From JAJXWB01 sp964634325 (GTDB taxonomy: Bacteria; Pseudomonadota; Alphaproteobacteria; Rhizobiales; Beijerinckiaceae): a stretch of 64,000 nt of DNA. Positions within the stretch are counted from its first letter, which is position 1. Each line of letters begins with the position of its first letter. This document shows positions 53,652 to 62,907 of the stretch, piece after piece. The notes beneath the pieces were generated by a model. It worked only from the letters and a program-made list of their open reading frames with translations. It was not told the origin of the DNA and did not search any database. The position numbers were made by a program, and so were the translations under genes. The stretch covers positions 62,001 through 126,000 of the forward strand of contig CAZWJF010000008.1 in NCBI GenBank assembly GCA_964634325.1, given 5' to 3'.

Positions 53652-54724
53652 TCGGCCTGTTCGACAATCTCGCGCGCCCGCTGCTCATGGCGCTGGATCC
53701 GGAAAACGCGCACGCCGCGACCATCGCGGCGATGAAGCTCGCGCCGATTCCGCGCTGCGCGCCGGACGATCCGCGACTGGCGGTCGACGCTTTTGGCCTC
53801 AAATTCCCCAACCCCGTCGGCATGGCCGCAGGCTTCGACAAGAACGGCGAAGCGCCTGACGCGTTGCTCGCGCTCGGTTTCGGTTTTGCCGAAGTCGGCA
53901 CGGTCACGCCGAAGCCGCAGCCCGGCAATCCGCGCCCGCGCCTGTTCCGGCTGCCGGCGGATCGGGGCGTCGTCAACCGCTTCGGTTTCAACAGCCAGGG
54001 CGCGACGGCGGTCGTGCGTCGCCTTTCGGCGCGGCGCGACCGCAAGGGCGTCGTCGGCGTCAACGTGGGCGCCAACAAGGATTCGGCCGATCGCGCCTTC
54101 GACTATGCATTCGGCGTCGCCGCCTTCGCGGAAACCGCGTCCTATTTCACGATCAACGTCTCCTCGCCCAACACGCCGGGCCTGCGCGACCTGCAGCAGG
54201 CCGACCAGCTCGACGATTTGCTCGCCCGCGCGCTCGCCGCGCGCGATTCGGCGCCGGAGCGCAAGCCGCTGCTCTTGAAGATCGCGCCCGATCTCAGCCT
54301 CGAAAATCTCGACGACGTCGTGCGCGTCGCGCGCGCTCGCAAGGTCGACGGCATGATTGTCTCCAATACGACGATCTCGCGGCCCGAAAGCCTGCGCGAT
54401 CCCGCCGCCCGCGAGACCGGCGGGCTTTCCGGCCGGCCGTTGTTCGACCTGTCGACGCGCATGCTCGCGGAGACCTATCTGCGCGTCGAGGGCCAGTTCC
54501 CGCTCGTCGGCGTCGGCGGGATCGATTCGCCCGAAACGGCCTTCGCCAAGATCGAGGCGGGCGCGACGCTGTTGCAGCTCTATTCGGCGCTCGTCTTCGA
54601 AGGAATCGGCCTGGTCGACCGCATCAAGCGCGGGCTTGTGGGGCGCATGGCCAAAGACAATCTGGACAGCCTTGCCCCGGTCGTCGGCCGCAAGGCGCGG
54701 CATTGGACGAAGGGCGCGGCCTAG
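53648..54724 (+). CDS. pyrD: Dihydroorotate dehydrogenase (quinone), class 2
   Basis: 358 residues. The N-terminal amphipathic helix (LFDNLARPLLMALDPENAHAAT) for membrane docking marks class 2. FMN/substrate motifs are GMAAGFDKNGEAPDAL, GTVTPKPQPGNPRPRLFRL, NRFGFNSQG, NVSSPNTPGLRDLQ (the Ser in this loop acts as base in class 2) and VGGIDSPETAFAKIEAGA. It oxidises dihydroorotate to orotate with ubiquinone in pyrimidine synthesis. Its TAG stop overlaps the convergent yraN stop in CTAG. Confidence 0.96.
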   Translation: MIGLFDNLARPLLMALDPENAHAATIAAMKLAPIPRCAPDDPRLAVDAFGLKFPNPVGMAAGFDKNGEAPDALLALGFGFAEVGTVTPKPQPGNPRPRLFRLPADRGVVNRFGFNSQGATAVVRRLSARRDRKGVVGVNVGANKDSADRAFDYAFGVAAFAETASYFTINVSSPNTPGLRDLQQADQLDDLLARALAARDSAPERKPLLLKIAPDLSLENLDDVVRVARARKVDGMIVSNTTISRPESLRDPAARETGGLSGRPLFDLSTRMLAETYLRVEGQFPLVGVGGIDSPETAFAKIEAGATLLQLYSALVFEGIGLVDRIKRGLVGRMAKDNLDSLAPVVGRKARHWTKGAA

Positions 54725-55092
54725 CCGAGATCGAGTTCGACTGCGCCGAGCACATGCTGGGGCAGGCGCCCCGGCGCAACGAGAAGCGCGTCGCCGCGCA
54801 GAGTTCGATTCGCCGCCCAGGGATGCATTGCGATCCAGTGGCGCGCGGCCTGCGACATGCGCCGGCGCTTCTGGGGCGAGATCGCGAACGCTGCTTCCTC
54901 GAGCGTCGGCCTCGCCTTCACCTCGACGAAGGCGATCGTGTCGCCGCGCTGGGCGACGATGTCGATCTCGCCTTCCCGAATTCGATAGCGCTGCGCGTGA
55001 ATTCGATAGAATTTCAGCCGCAGCCAGAGGGCCGCGGCCGTTTCGGCGTTGAGGCCGAACGCCAGCGCCTGAAAGCGATCGCGCCCGCTCAC
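54721..55092 (-). CDS. YraN/UPF0102 family protein (nuclease-like fold)
   Basis: 123 residues from GTG 55092, overlapping the rsmI stop by GTGA. The family core is AAALWLRLKFYRIHAQRYR, GEIDIVAQRGDTIAFVEVKAR and QKRRRMSQAARHWI. The E-D...E-V-K residues correspond to a PD-(D/E)XK-like nuclease site. It follows rsmI as in most proteobacteria (YraL-YraN), but its physiological role is not known. Confidence 0.92.
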   Translation of the reverse strand: MSGRDRFQALAFGLNAETAAALWLRLKFYRIHAQRYRIREGEIDIVAQRGDTIAFVEVKARPTLEEAAFAISPQKRRRMSQAARHWIAMHPWAANRTLRGDALLVAPGRLPQHVLGAVELDLG

Positions 55093-56021
55093 GCCTCGCG
55101 TTCCGCGGCGAGTTGCAGCGCGCGCGCGTAGACGCGTCGGCGCGGTTGGCCGGTCTCGCCGGCGACGATGGCGGCCGCGTCCTTGATCGAATGACTGGCC
55201 ATCGCCGCGCGCAGGCGATCGTCGAGCGAAGCCTCCGAAAGTTCCGCGGCGTCGTCCGCTGGCGGGCCGATCAGCAGCACGATTTCGCCGCGCAACGGCT
55301 CGCCGCCCGCGATCGCCTCCGCCAACTCGGGCAGCGGCCCGCGCCGCACGTTTTCGAAATGCTTGGTCAGTTCGCGCGCGACCGCCGCCTCGCGCGCGCC
55401 GAGCACGGCCGCGCAATCCGCGAGCGTTTCGTTGATCCGGCGCGGCGACTCGAAGAAGACCAGCGTGCCCGGGATAGCGGCGAGTTCGGCGAGCCGCGCG
55501 CGCCGCGCCGCGCTCTTCGGCGGCAGGAACCCTTCGAAAAAGAAGCGATCGGTCGGCAGACCCGCCACAACGAGCGCGGCGAGAACGGCCGAGGCGCCCG
55601 GCACTGCGGTCACCTGCGCGCCCTGCGCCACTGCTTCCGTCACCAGTTTGAAGCCGGGATCGGAGACCAGCGGCGTGCCGGCGTCCGACACCAGCGCCAG
55701 CGCGGCGCCGTCTGCCAGCCGCCTGAGGATCTGTGGGCGCACCAGATGGGCGTTGTGCTCGTGATAGGCGATCAGCGGGGTGGCGATCCCGTAATGGGCG
55801 AGCAGCGTCTTTGTGACGCGCGTGTCCTCGGCGATCACCGCCTCGGCGGCGGCCAGCGTCGCCAGCGCGCGCAGCGAGATGTCGCCGAGATTGCCGATCG
55901 GGGTCGCGACCACGTGCAGGCCGGGGGCGATCGGTTCTGCTTCCGCGCGCAGGCCAAAGGCCGTGAACGTGGCGGCCTCGGCAGGGCGGCTGGCGTGTCT
56001 GGCGTCCTTGCTCTTGTTCAC
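55089..56021 (-). CDS. rsmI: 16S rRNA (cytidine-1402 2'-O)-methyltransferase
   Basis: 310 residues; GTG start. Tetrapyrrole-methylase fold: LHVVATPIGNLGDISLRAL, AEDTRVTKTLLAHYGI, ALVSDAGTPLVSDPGFKLV and the SAM region AVPGASAVLAALVVAGLP. It methylates C1402 of 16S rRNA with SAM. Divergent from the LpoA/YraM-like lipoprotein gene, reproducing the yraL-yraM-yraN neighbourhood seen in proteobacteria. Confidence 0.95.
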   Translation of the reverse strand: MNKSKDARHASRPAEAATFTAFGLRAEAEPIAPGLHVVATPIGNLGDISLRALATLAAAEAVIAEDTRVTKTLLAHYGIATPLIAYHEHNAHLVRPQILRRLADGAALALVSDAGTPLVSDPGFKLVTEAVAQGAQVTAVPGASAVLAALVVAGLPTDRFFFEGFLPPKSAARRARLAELAAIPGTLVFFESPRRINETLADCAAVLGAREAAVARELTKHFENVRRGPLPELAEAIAGGEPLRGEIVLLIGPPADDAAELSEASLDDRLRAAMASHSIKDAAAIVAGETGQPRRRVYARALQLAAEREA

Positions 56022-56219
56022 GACGGCCCGCAGCAGACTGATTTCGACAGGCCTATTTGACGGTAATTGCGCCGCCTCTCAAGCCCGTCCCAACAAGGCC
56101 TCAATCGCCCGACAATTAACTATAGGTTGCAAAGGCCGCGCTAATATGGCTTTCGAAACGTTAATATCGCCTGGTTCAGGCCTGCGTCCGGACTTTGCGG
56201 CGGGCGGCTGGAGGTAGAG

Positions 56220-57431
56220 TTGACTGTTTTTCAGATAGTTGATCGCGCAGCGCCGAAGCCGCGCGCGCCTGCGGTCGCCATTTGTTCTCTCGCGCTGGCG
56301 CTTGCCGGCTGCAGTCCCAGTTTTGGCCCCCGGTCCGAGCAACCGGTCGCGCAGACCCCGTCGCCCACGACCGCATCGCCGACCGGCGAAATGATCGGAA
56401 CTGGACCGGTGAAGGTCGCGCTCATCGCGCCGCTGACGCAGGGCGCGGGTCCGAGCGTCGTTGGCGCGTCGCTGCGCAACGCCGTCGACATGGCGGTCAC
56501 CGAGACGGGTCCCGGCGACATCACCGTTCTGGTCAAGGACGATCACGGCACGGCCGACGGCGCCCGCGCGGCTGCGCAGGCGGCGGTGAGCGAAGGCGCC
56601 GAGCTGATCCTGGGGCCGTTGTTCGCCAGCAGCGTGCGCGAAGTCGGCCGCGTCGCCAAGGCGGCCAACCGCCCGGCGATCGCCTTTTCGACCGACGCGT
56701 CGGTCGCCTCGCGCGGCGTCTATCTTCTGTCATTCCTGGTCGAGAGCTACGTCGACCGCATCGTCGAATTTGCAGCGCAGAAGGGCAAGAAATCGATCGC
56801 CGTGCTCGCCCCGGAAAACGATTACGGCAATGTCGCGGTCGGCGAAATGCAGTCGGTCGCCGCGCGGACGGGCATTCGCGTCATGGCGATCGAACGTTAC
56901 AGGCCCGGCGCATCGCAGGACGCGGTCAAGCGGATTTCGCAGGTCGCCGGCCAGATCGACGCGCTGTTCATCCCGGATCAGGCGGAATCCATGAACGTCG
57001 TCGGCAAGCAACTGACGACCGCCGGCGTCGATCCGAAGAAAGTGCAAATCCTCGGCACCGGCCTGTGGAACGACGCGCGCGCGCTCAATGTTCCCGCGCT
57101 TCAGGGCGCGTGGTTCGCCGCGCCCGAAAACGCCGGCTTCAACGCTTTCGCGGCGCGCTATCGCACGAAATACAATTCCGACCCGACCCGCATCGCGACG
57201 CTGGCTTTCGACGCGACCACGCTGGCCATCGCTCTGGCGCGCAGCCAGGGCCCGGCGCGGTATTCCGAGGGCGTGCTCACCAACCCCTCGGGGTTCAACG
57301 GCGCGGACGGCGTGTTCCGCTTCAAGCCGGACGGTTTGAACGAGCGTGGCTTGTCGGTGCTGCAGATCGGCGCCGGTTCGACCACGGTCATCAGCCCGGC
57401 GCCGCGCAGCTTCGCCGGCGGTCCGACCTGA
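56220..57431 (+). CDS. Penicillin-binding-protein activator-like lipoprotein (LpoA/YraM type)
   Basis: 403 residues; TTG start after GGAGGTAGAG. The signal peptide ends in the lipobox LAGC (near residue 31), so it is a lipoprotein. A Pro/Thr-rich linker follows, then a periplasmic-binding-protein type I fold (KVALIAPLTQGAGPSVVGAS, ILGPLFASSVREVGRVA, AVLAPENDYGNVAV). E. coli LpoA (YraM) activates PBP1a and lies beside rsmI and yraN, as here. The alphaproteobacterial homologue lacks the TPR half, so the activator role is inferred. Confidence 0.88.
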   Translation: MTVFQIVDRAAPKPRAPAVAICSLALALAGCSPSFGPRSEQPVAQTPSPTTASPTGEMIGTGPVKVALIAPLTQGAGPSVVGASLRNAVDMAVTETGPGDITVLVKDDHGTADGARAAAQAAVSEGAELILGPLFASSVREVGRVAKAANRPAIAFSTDASVASRGVYLLSFLVESYVDRIVEFAAQKGKKSIAVLAPENDYGNVAVGEMQSVAARTGIRVMAIERYRPGASQDAVKRISQVAGQIDALFIPDQAESMNVVGKQLTTAGVDPKKVQILGTGLWNDARALNVPALQGAWFAAPENAGFNAFAARYRTKYNSDPTRIATLAFDATTLAIALARSQGPARYSEGVLTNPSGFNGADGVFRFKPDGLNERGLSVLQIGAGSTTVISPAPRSFAGGPT

Positions 57432-57447
57432 TCGGGCGATTATCGCG

Positions 57448-57618
57448 TCAGCGCTCGCCCGCCGAGCCGCAGCAGCCGATCATGGCGGCGCGCGTCTCGT
57501 AGGCGCTCGCCATTTCGCGCAGCAGCGGCCGCGACAAGCGACGCTTTGCGGCGATCGAGCGAAGGACGGCGGCGAGTTCGGCGAGAACGGTCGGGTCGGC
57601 GGAATAGGCGCGTTTCAT
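57448..57618 (-). CDS. Small hypothetical protein (56 aa)
   Basis: ATG at 57618 has GAGG about 7 bases upstream, and the frame ends in TGA at 57448-57450. The protein starts MKRAYSADPTVLAELAAVLR, continues as an amphipathic helix with several arginines and ends MIGCCGSAGER. The composition is protein-like, unlike the arginine-rich shadow frames around it. It occupies a gap between the lipoprotein and hemW genes that is otherwise empty. Function unknown. Confidence 0.6.
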   Translation of the reverse strand: MKRAYSADPTVLAELAAVLRSIAAKRRLSRPLLREMASAYETRAAMIGCCGSAGER

Positions 57619-57710
57619 GGAAGCCTCGCTTTGTTGACGACAAGGCTACGCCGAAATGGGGCGCAAATTTTACGCCTCACGCACAGTTGATCTTCGGCTG
57701 CGGCCGCGCT

Positions 57711-58880
57711 TCAGGCGGCCAGATCGGCCACCACGGCGTCCAGCACCGGAAAGCCTTCGGCGCTCACGCGCAACCGGCCGTCGCGCGTGTATTCCACAAG
57801 CCCGTCGGCGATGAGTTCGGCCACGCGCGAGGCGGCGAGCGCCTTGCCGGTCAGCGCCTGAAAACGGCCGGGGTCGATCCCCTCCGCAAGCCGCAGCCCC
57901 ATCAGCAGGAATTCGTCGCCCTGCTCCTCGATCGACAGGGCCTCGTCCTCGACCAGCCCGTGGCCTTCCGTCTCCACGCAGGTCAGCCACATCTCGGGAT
58001 GTTGCTCGGTCGCCTGCGCGCGGCGGCCGCTGCGGTCCATGATCCGGCCGTGCGCGCCGGGGCCGACGCCGACATATTCGCCGTAGCGCCAGTAGATGAG
58101 ATTGTGCCGGCTCTCGGCGCCGGGCCGGGCGTGATTGGAGATTTCGTAGGCCGGCATGCCGGCCTTGCCCATGATGTCCTGCGTCGCCTCCCACAGGTCG
58201 CGCTGCAGGTCCATGCTCGGCATGGCGAGTTTGCCCGCCCGTTCGAGCCGCTCGAACATCGTGTCGGGCTCGATGGTGAGCTGGTAGAGCGACATGTGCT
58301 CCGGCGCGATCGCCAGCGCTTCCGTCAGCTCGTTGCGCCAGTCCTGCACGGACTGGCCGGGCCGGGCGTAGATCAGGTCGAAGGACGCGCGATCGAAGGT
58401 TTGCGTCGCGACCTTGAGCGCCGCCAGCGCCTCGTCGCGGTTGTGCAGGCGGCCGAGCGCGCGCAGGTCGGAATCGTTGAGCGCCTGCACGCCGAGCGAG
58501 ACGCGATTGACGCCTGCCGCCCGGTAGCCGCGGAAGCGTTCGGCCTCGACGCTCGACGGATTGGCCTCCAGCGTGATTTCCGCCTTGGGCTCGATCGTCC
58601 AGTTGTCGGCGATGGCCTTCAAAATACCTTCGACCGTCTGCGGCTTCATCAGCGACGGCGTGCCGCCGCCGAAGAAGATCGAGCCGACCTTGCGCCCCTT
58701 GGTCAGTTTCGCGCGATGGGCGAGCTCGACGCGGAAAGCCTCGACATAGCGCTCCTCGTCGACCGGATTGCGCCGGACGTGGCTGTTGAAATCGCAATAG
58801 GGGCACTTCGACAGGCAGAACGGCCAATGGACGTAGACGCCGAAGCCCGGATCGATTCGAGGCGGTTGGGTTGAGGCCAT
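57711..58880 (-). CDS. hemW: HemW-like radical SAM haem chaperone (CPDH-like)
   Basis: 389 residues. Radical SAM cysteines are in WPFCLSKCPYCDFNSHV (CxxxCxxC), followed by SIFFGGGTPSLM and SLGVQALNDSDLRALGR. HemW proteins were long annotated as oxygen-independent coproporphyrinogen oxidase; members of this short type insert haem into respiratory proteins and lack the extra N-terminal cysteine motif of true HemN. The rdgB-rph genes lie just upstream on the same strand, the usual alphaproteobacterial order rph-rdgB-hemW. Confidence 0.93.
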   Translation of the reverse strand: MASTQPPRIDPGFGVYVHWPFCLSKCPYCDFNSHVRRNPVDEERYVEAFRVELAHRAKLTKGRKVGSIFFGGGTPSLMKPQTVEGILKAIADNWTIEPKAEITLEANPSSVEAERFRGYRAAGVNRVSLGVQALNDSDLRALGRLHNRDEALAALKVATQTFDRASFDLIYARPGQSVQDWRNELTEALAIAPEHMSLYQLTIEPDTMFERLERAGKLAMPSMDLQRDLWEATQDIMGKAGMPAYEISNHARPGAESRHNLIYWRYGEYVGVGPGAHGRIMDRSGRRAQATEQHPEMWLTCVETEGHGLVEDEALSIEEQGDEFLLMGLRLAEGIDPGRFQALTGKALAASRVAELIADGLVEYTRDGRLRVSAEGFPVLDAVVADLAA

Positions 58881-58935
58881 GCGGCCTTATTGCACGAAGG
58901 AGGCCGTCGGGAAATGTGCCGGAATGGGACGATTA

Positions 58936-59030
58936 TCCCTCTCGTCCGCGTGCGAGAGAGAGAAGGAGAGGCGCGCTACGCTCAGCCCGAACCTCTCCCT
59001 GGCCCTCGCCGCTTCGCCAGAGAGGGAGTG
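58936..59030. repeat. GC-rich intergenic palindromic repeat, copy 2
   Basis: The gap between hemW and rdgB holds CTCTCG / CGAGAG (58939-58958) and an imperfect palindrome CTCTCCCTGG...CCAGAGAGGG (58993-59026). The segment 59009-59027 matches 16 of 19 bases at 25572-25590. This suggests a REP-like intergenic repeat family. Confidence 0.45.
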
Positions 59031-59657
59031 TTACGCCAAACACCCCCGCGCCAGCGCCTGAAACGCCCGCGCGCGATGGCTGAGCGCGCGAGACCCGTCC
59101 GCGGGAATCCCGTGCTTCTCCTCCGCCGTCATCTCGCCAAAAGTCCGGTTGTGGCCATCAGGCTTGAAGCACGGATCGTAGCCGAACCCGGCCGTCCCCT
59201 TCGGCGGAAAGACGAGATCGCCGTCGACGCGGCCTTCGAACTGCTCGACATGGCCGTCCGGCCAGCACAGCGCCAGCGCGGAGATGAAATACGCCCGCCA
59301 GGGCTGTTTTGCGCCCGTCGCCAAGACCTCGCGACGAATTTTGTCCATCGCCGCATAAAAATCCTTCGCCTCGCCCGCCCAGCGCGCCGAATAGATGCCC
59401 GGCGCGCCGTCGAGCGCCTCGACGCACAGGCCGGAATCGTCGGCGAAGGCAGGCAGGTTGGCCGCCAGCGCGGCCGCGCGCGCCTTGATCAGCGCGTTCG
59501 AAGCGAAATCCGATCCCGTTTCCTCCGGCTCCGCCAGGCCCAGTTCGCCGGCCGACACCGCCTCGATCCCGTAGGGCGCCAGCAATTCGCGCATTTCGCG
59601 CAGCTTGCCCGCATTATGCGTGGCGATGACGATCTTGCCGGCGAGTCTGCGGCCCAT
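59031..59657 (-). CDS. rdgB: RdgB/HAM1 non-canonical purine NTP pyrophosphatase
   Basis: 208 residues from ATG 59657, sharing one base with the rph stop. Motifs are IVIATHNAGKLREMRELL, FADDSGLCVEALDGAPGIYSARWAG, GTAGFGYDPCFKPDG and the C-terminal SHRARAFQALA. It removes ITP, dITP and XTP from nucleotide pools by hydrolysis to the monophosphate. Coupled to rph. Confidence 0.96.
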   Translation of the reverse strand: MGRRLAGKIVIATHNAGKLREMRELLAPYGIEAVSAGELGLAEPEETGSDFASNALIKARAAALAANLPAFADDSGLCVEALDGAPGIYSARWAGEAKDFYAAMDKIRREVLATGAKQPWRAYFISALALCWPDGHVEQFEGRVDGDLVFPPKGTAGFGYDPCFKPDGHNRTFGEMTAEEKHGIPADGSRALSHRARAFQALARGCLA

Positions 59658-60370
59658 CAGGCGACCGTCGCCTTCTGGAGTTCGGTCAGTTTCGCGATGC
59701 CGGCTTTGGCCAGGCCCAGCATGGCGGCGAGCTGCGCCTCGTCGAACACGTCGTTTTCGGCGGTCATCTGCACTTCCACGATGCCGCCGGACCCGGTCAT
59801 CACGAAATTGGCGTCGGTCTCGGCCGCCGAATCCTCGTCGTAATCGAGGTCCAGCACGCTCGCGCCCTTGTAGACGCCGCAGGAAACGGCCGCCACGCGG
59901 TCGCGCAGCGGCATGTCCTTGATGATCGAACGGCCGCGCATCCATTTCAGGCAATCGTGCAGCGCCACCCAGGCGCCGGTGATGGAGGCCGTGCGCGTGC
60001 CGCCATCGGCCTGCAGCACGTCGCAGTCGATGGTGATCTGGCGCTCGCCGAGCATTTGCAGATTGGTGACGGCGCGCAGCGAACGGCCGATCAGCCGCTG
60101 GATTTCCTGCGTGCGGCCGGACGGCTTGCCGGACGAGGATTCGCGGCGCGTGCGCGTGTGGGTCGCGCGCGGCAGCATCGAATATTCGGCCGTCACCCAG
60201 CCGCGTCCCTGTCCACGCAGCCACATCGGCGGCTTGTCCTCGAGCGAGGCCGTGCACAGCACGTGCGTATTGCCGAATTTCACGAGGCAGGAGCCTTCGG
60301 CGTAGCGGGCGACATTGCGTTCGAGCGAGACGGCGCGCATTTCATCGGGGGCGCGTTTGGAGGGGCGCAT
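59657..60370 (-). CDS. rph: Ribonuclease PH
   Basis: 237 residues from ATG 60370 (a GTG at 60373 is also in frame). RNase PH motifs are MRPSKRAPDEMRAVSLERN, GRGWVTAEYSMLPRATHTR, GRTQEIQRLIGRSLRAV, DCDVLQADGGTRTASITGA and TGSGGIVEVQMTAE. It trims the 3' end of tRNA precursors phosphorolytically. In many Rhizobiales hrcA and grpE lie on its far side; here an MFS gene is divergent from it. Confidence 0.96.
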   Translation of the reverse strand: MRPSKRAPDEMRAVSLERNVARYAEGSCLVKFGNTHVLCTASLEDKPPMWLRGQGRGWVTAEYSMLPRATHTRTRRESSSGKPSGRTQEIQRLIGRSLRAVTNLQMLGERQITIDCDVLQADGGTRTASITGAWVALHDCLKWMRGRSIIKDMPLRDRVAAVSCGVYKGASVLDLDYDEDSAAETDANFVMTGSGGIVEVQMTAENDVFDEAQLAAMLGLAKAGIAKLTELQKATVA

Positions 60371-60464
60371 CACACATCCTTTGCTGAGGCGGCGGCTTTG
60401 TCGCGTCGCTGCATAGCTGTGTCAACCGCAGCCGGCTTGATCGCCGGCCTGGATTGGCGGAGTC

Positions 60465-61997
60465 TTGGCCACAATCCGCCGCAGAAGCCGATCCTTGCCC
60501 GAAACCCTTCCCAACGACGTCAGAGAGACCCAGCCCGCAGTCGCCGGCGCGTCGTTCCTGCGCATCTTTCCATCCATCGTTCTGCCGATGTTCATCGCGG
60601 TGGTCGACCAGACCATCGTCGCCACCGCCCTGCCGGCCATCGCGGCCTCGCTGGACGACGTCGAGCGCATCGCCTGGGTCGTCGTCTCCTACCTGGTCGC
60701 CACGACCATCGCCGCGCCGGTGTACGGGCGTTTGGGCGACGTCCACGGCCGGGCGCGGATGATGTATGTCGCGCTCGTCGTAATGATGGCGGGCTCCGTG
60801 GCCTGCGCGTTCGCGCCGACGCTGCCGTTTCTCGCCTTCGCGCGCGTCGTCCAGGGGCTGGGCGGCGGCGGTCTGATGACGCTGTCGCAATCGCTGATTT
60901 CCGAAAGCGTGCCGCCGCGCGACCGCGCGCGGTATCAGGGCTATCTCGCGGCGGTGGTGGTCTTCTCCAATGCCTTTGGCCCGGTGGTCGGCGGCTGGAT
61001 GACCAGCCTGGCCGGCTGGCGCTCGATCTTCTGGATCAATCTGCCGATGGGCGCGCTCGCCATGGCGCTGGTGCGCCTCCTGCCGAAGCGTCCGCCCGGC
61101 GCGGCGAGCGGCTGGCGGTTCGATACGCCCGGCCTCGCCTATTTCGTGCTGTTCGTCGCCCCGGCGCTGATCGCCATGGAGCAGATCCGCCATCTGCGCC
61201 TGTCGGACGCCCCGGCGATCGCGGCGCTGCTGTGCGTGGCGATCGTTTCGCTGGTTCTGCTGACGCGGCGCGAACTCACGGCGCCGGACCCGCTGTTTCC
61301 GTTCTCGCTTCTGCGCGATCCGACCATTTGGCGGTCCGACGCCATGGCCGCCTGCCACGGCGCGGCTCTCGTTTCGCTAATCGCCTATCTGCCGATCTAC
61401 CTGCGCGCCGTACGCGGCCTGTCGCCGGCCGAGACCGGCTATTTCCTGCTGCCGATCGCCTTCGGCATCGGTCTCGGGTCGCTGGTCACGGGCCGCCTCG
61501 TCAGTCAGACCGGGCGCACGGCGATCTTCCCGTCTCTGGCGATGATTCCCGTCGCGCTGATGCTGGCGTATGTCGCGCTCGCGCATCAGACGCTCGGCGT
61601 CTTCGAGCTCGGCGCGCTCGTCGGAGTCATGACCTTCTTCATGGGCTCGGTGATGGGAGTGGTGCAGGTGACGGTGCAGAACGCCGCCGGTCCCGGCATG
61701 CTCGGCGCCGCCGCCGGCTCGGTTCAGTTTTCCCGCGCGATCGGCGCCTCGTTCGGCACGGCGCTGGTCGGCGCGGTGCTGCTCGGCGTCTTCGCTGCGC
61801 GCGATCCGGCCGCTGCGGAGGCCTTCGCCAATCTGATCGAACGCGGGCCGGAGGCGTTGGCGGCGCTCGATCCCGCCGCGCGCGCAGGGGTGGAGAACGC
61901 GCTGGTCGCGTCGTTCCGCGCCGTCTTCTTCGTGATCGACGGCTTCGCCGCGCTTGCGCTCGCCTTTGCGTGGTCGATCCCGTCGCGGCGCTTGTGA
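60465..61997 (+). CDS. MFS exporter, DHA2 (EmrB/QacA) type
   Basis: 510 residues with a TTG start at 60465; no strong ribosome site was found, so the start is uncertain. About 14 membrane helices. Family motifs are FIAVVDQTIVATALPAI in TM1, GRLGDVHGRARMMYVAL in the TM2-3 loop, the antiporter motif in FARVVQGLGGGGLMTLSQS and NAFGPVVGGWMTSLAGWRSIFWINLP. It is predicted to export toxic compounds using the proton gradient. It occupies the spot between rph and grpE where hrcA is often found. Confidence 0.9.
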   Translation: MATIRRRSRSLPETLPNDVRETQPAVAGASFLRIFPSIVLPMFIAVVDQTIVATALPAIAASLDDVERIAWVVVSYLVATTIAAPVYGRLGDVHGRARMMYVALVVMMAGSVACAFAPTLPFLAFARVVQGLGGGGLMTLSQSLISESVPPRDRARYQGYLAAVVVFSNAFGPVVGGWMTSLAGWRSIFWINLPMGALAMALVRLLPKRPPGAASGWRFDTPGLAYFVLFVAPALIAMEQIRHLRLSDAPAIAALLCVAIVSLVLLTRRELTAPDPLFPFSLLRDPTIWRSDAMAACHGAALVSLIAYLPIYLRAVRGLSPAETGYFLLPIAFGIGLGSLVTGRLVSQTGRTAIFPSLAMIPVALMLAYVALAHQTLGVFELGALVGVMTFFMGSVMGVVQVTVQNAAGPGMLGAAAGSVQFSRAIGASFGTALVGAVLLGVFAARDPAAAEAFANLIERGPEALAALDPAARAGVENALVASFRAVFFVIDGFAALALAFAWSIPSRRL

Positions 61998-62052
61998 GGC
62001 TGTTTCCAATCGGTTTCGATCCGCGCTAGCTTCCTCGCCGAGGAGGCCGCGC

Positions 62053-62886
62053 ATGAAGAACATTCTCGTTCCGATCGAAGAACATGATTCGATCGCCGCC
62101 GTGCTGGAGACGGCGTGGCGGTTTGGTCAGCCTTTCGCCAGCCGGATCGAAGGCATCGCGCTCGGACCCGACACCGGCGATCTGATCGCCGCCGACTTCG
62201 CCATCGCCGGCTCGATCTTCGACGAGAAAACGCGGCGCGAACTCGTCGAACATGCACGGCGCGTGTTCGAGGATTTCATGACGTCGCGCGGCGTGCCGCC
62301 CTCGACCGGCGGCGCAGACGGCATGTCCTATGGCTGGGCCGGCGGCGACATGAGCACGGACAGCGGCATCGGCGCCTATGGCCGCGTGGCCGACGTCATC
62401 GTGGTCGGCAGGCCCGGCTCGGGCCGCGGCGATCCGCGCCGCGCGACGCTGGAATCGGTGCTGTTCGAAGCAGGCCGTCCCATCCTGATCGCGCCGCGCA
62501 AGCCGCCGCAAAAGATCGGGGAGACCGTAGTCATTTCCTGGAACCGCTCGACCGAAACGGCGCGCACCGTCGGCTTCGCCATGCCGGTCCTGAAACAGTC
62601 GAAACGCGTCGTCATTCTGACCGTGACCGGCGCTCTCTCGCCGGGCCCTTCGGCCGAGACGCTCGCCAAGGCGCTCCAGCGCCACGGCCTCGCCGTCGAC
62701 GTCGCCAATGTCGAAAGCGGCTCACGCCCCCCAGGCCGCGTGATTCTCGAGCATTGCGCGAGCGTCGGCGCCGACCTTCTGGTCAAGGGCGGCTATACGC
62801 AGAGCCGACTGCGCCAGATGATCTTCGGCGGCGCCACCGCCGACATTCTCGCCTACGCCGAAACGCCGGTCTTCATGGCGCACTGA
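62053..62886 (+). CDS. Universal stress protein (two Usp-like halves)
   Basis: 277 residues from ATG 62053 (MKNILVPIEEHDSIAA) after GGAGG. Residues ~1-145 and ~155-277 are tandem Usp-like domains. The ATP-binding type motif appears near the end, VKGGYTQSRLRQMIFGGAT, a variant of the G-2x-G-9x-G-S/T pattern. The first half has IVVGRPGSGRGDPRR and LFEAGRPILIAPRK. Its role is probably in stress survival; no specific trigger is visible. Convergent with grpE. Confidence 0.9.
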   Translation: MKNILVPIEEHDSIAAVLETAWRFGQPFASRIEGIALGPDTGDLIAADFAIAGSIFDEKTRRELVEHARRVFEDFMTSRGVPPSTGGADGMSYGWAGGDMSTDSGIGAYGRVADVIVVGRPGSGRGDPRRATLESVLFEAGRPILIAPRKPPQKIGETVVISWNRSTETARTVGFAMPVLKQSKRVVILTVTGALSPGPSAETLAKALQRHGLAVDVANVESGSRPPGRVILEHCASVGADLLVKGGYTQSRLRQMIFGGATADILAYAETPVFMAH

Positions 62887-62907
62887 AGCGCCAGCGCGGC
62901 GCGCGGG

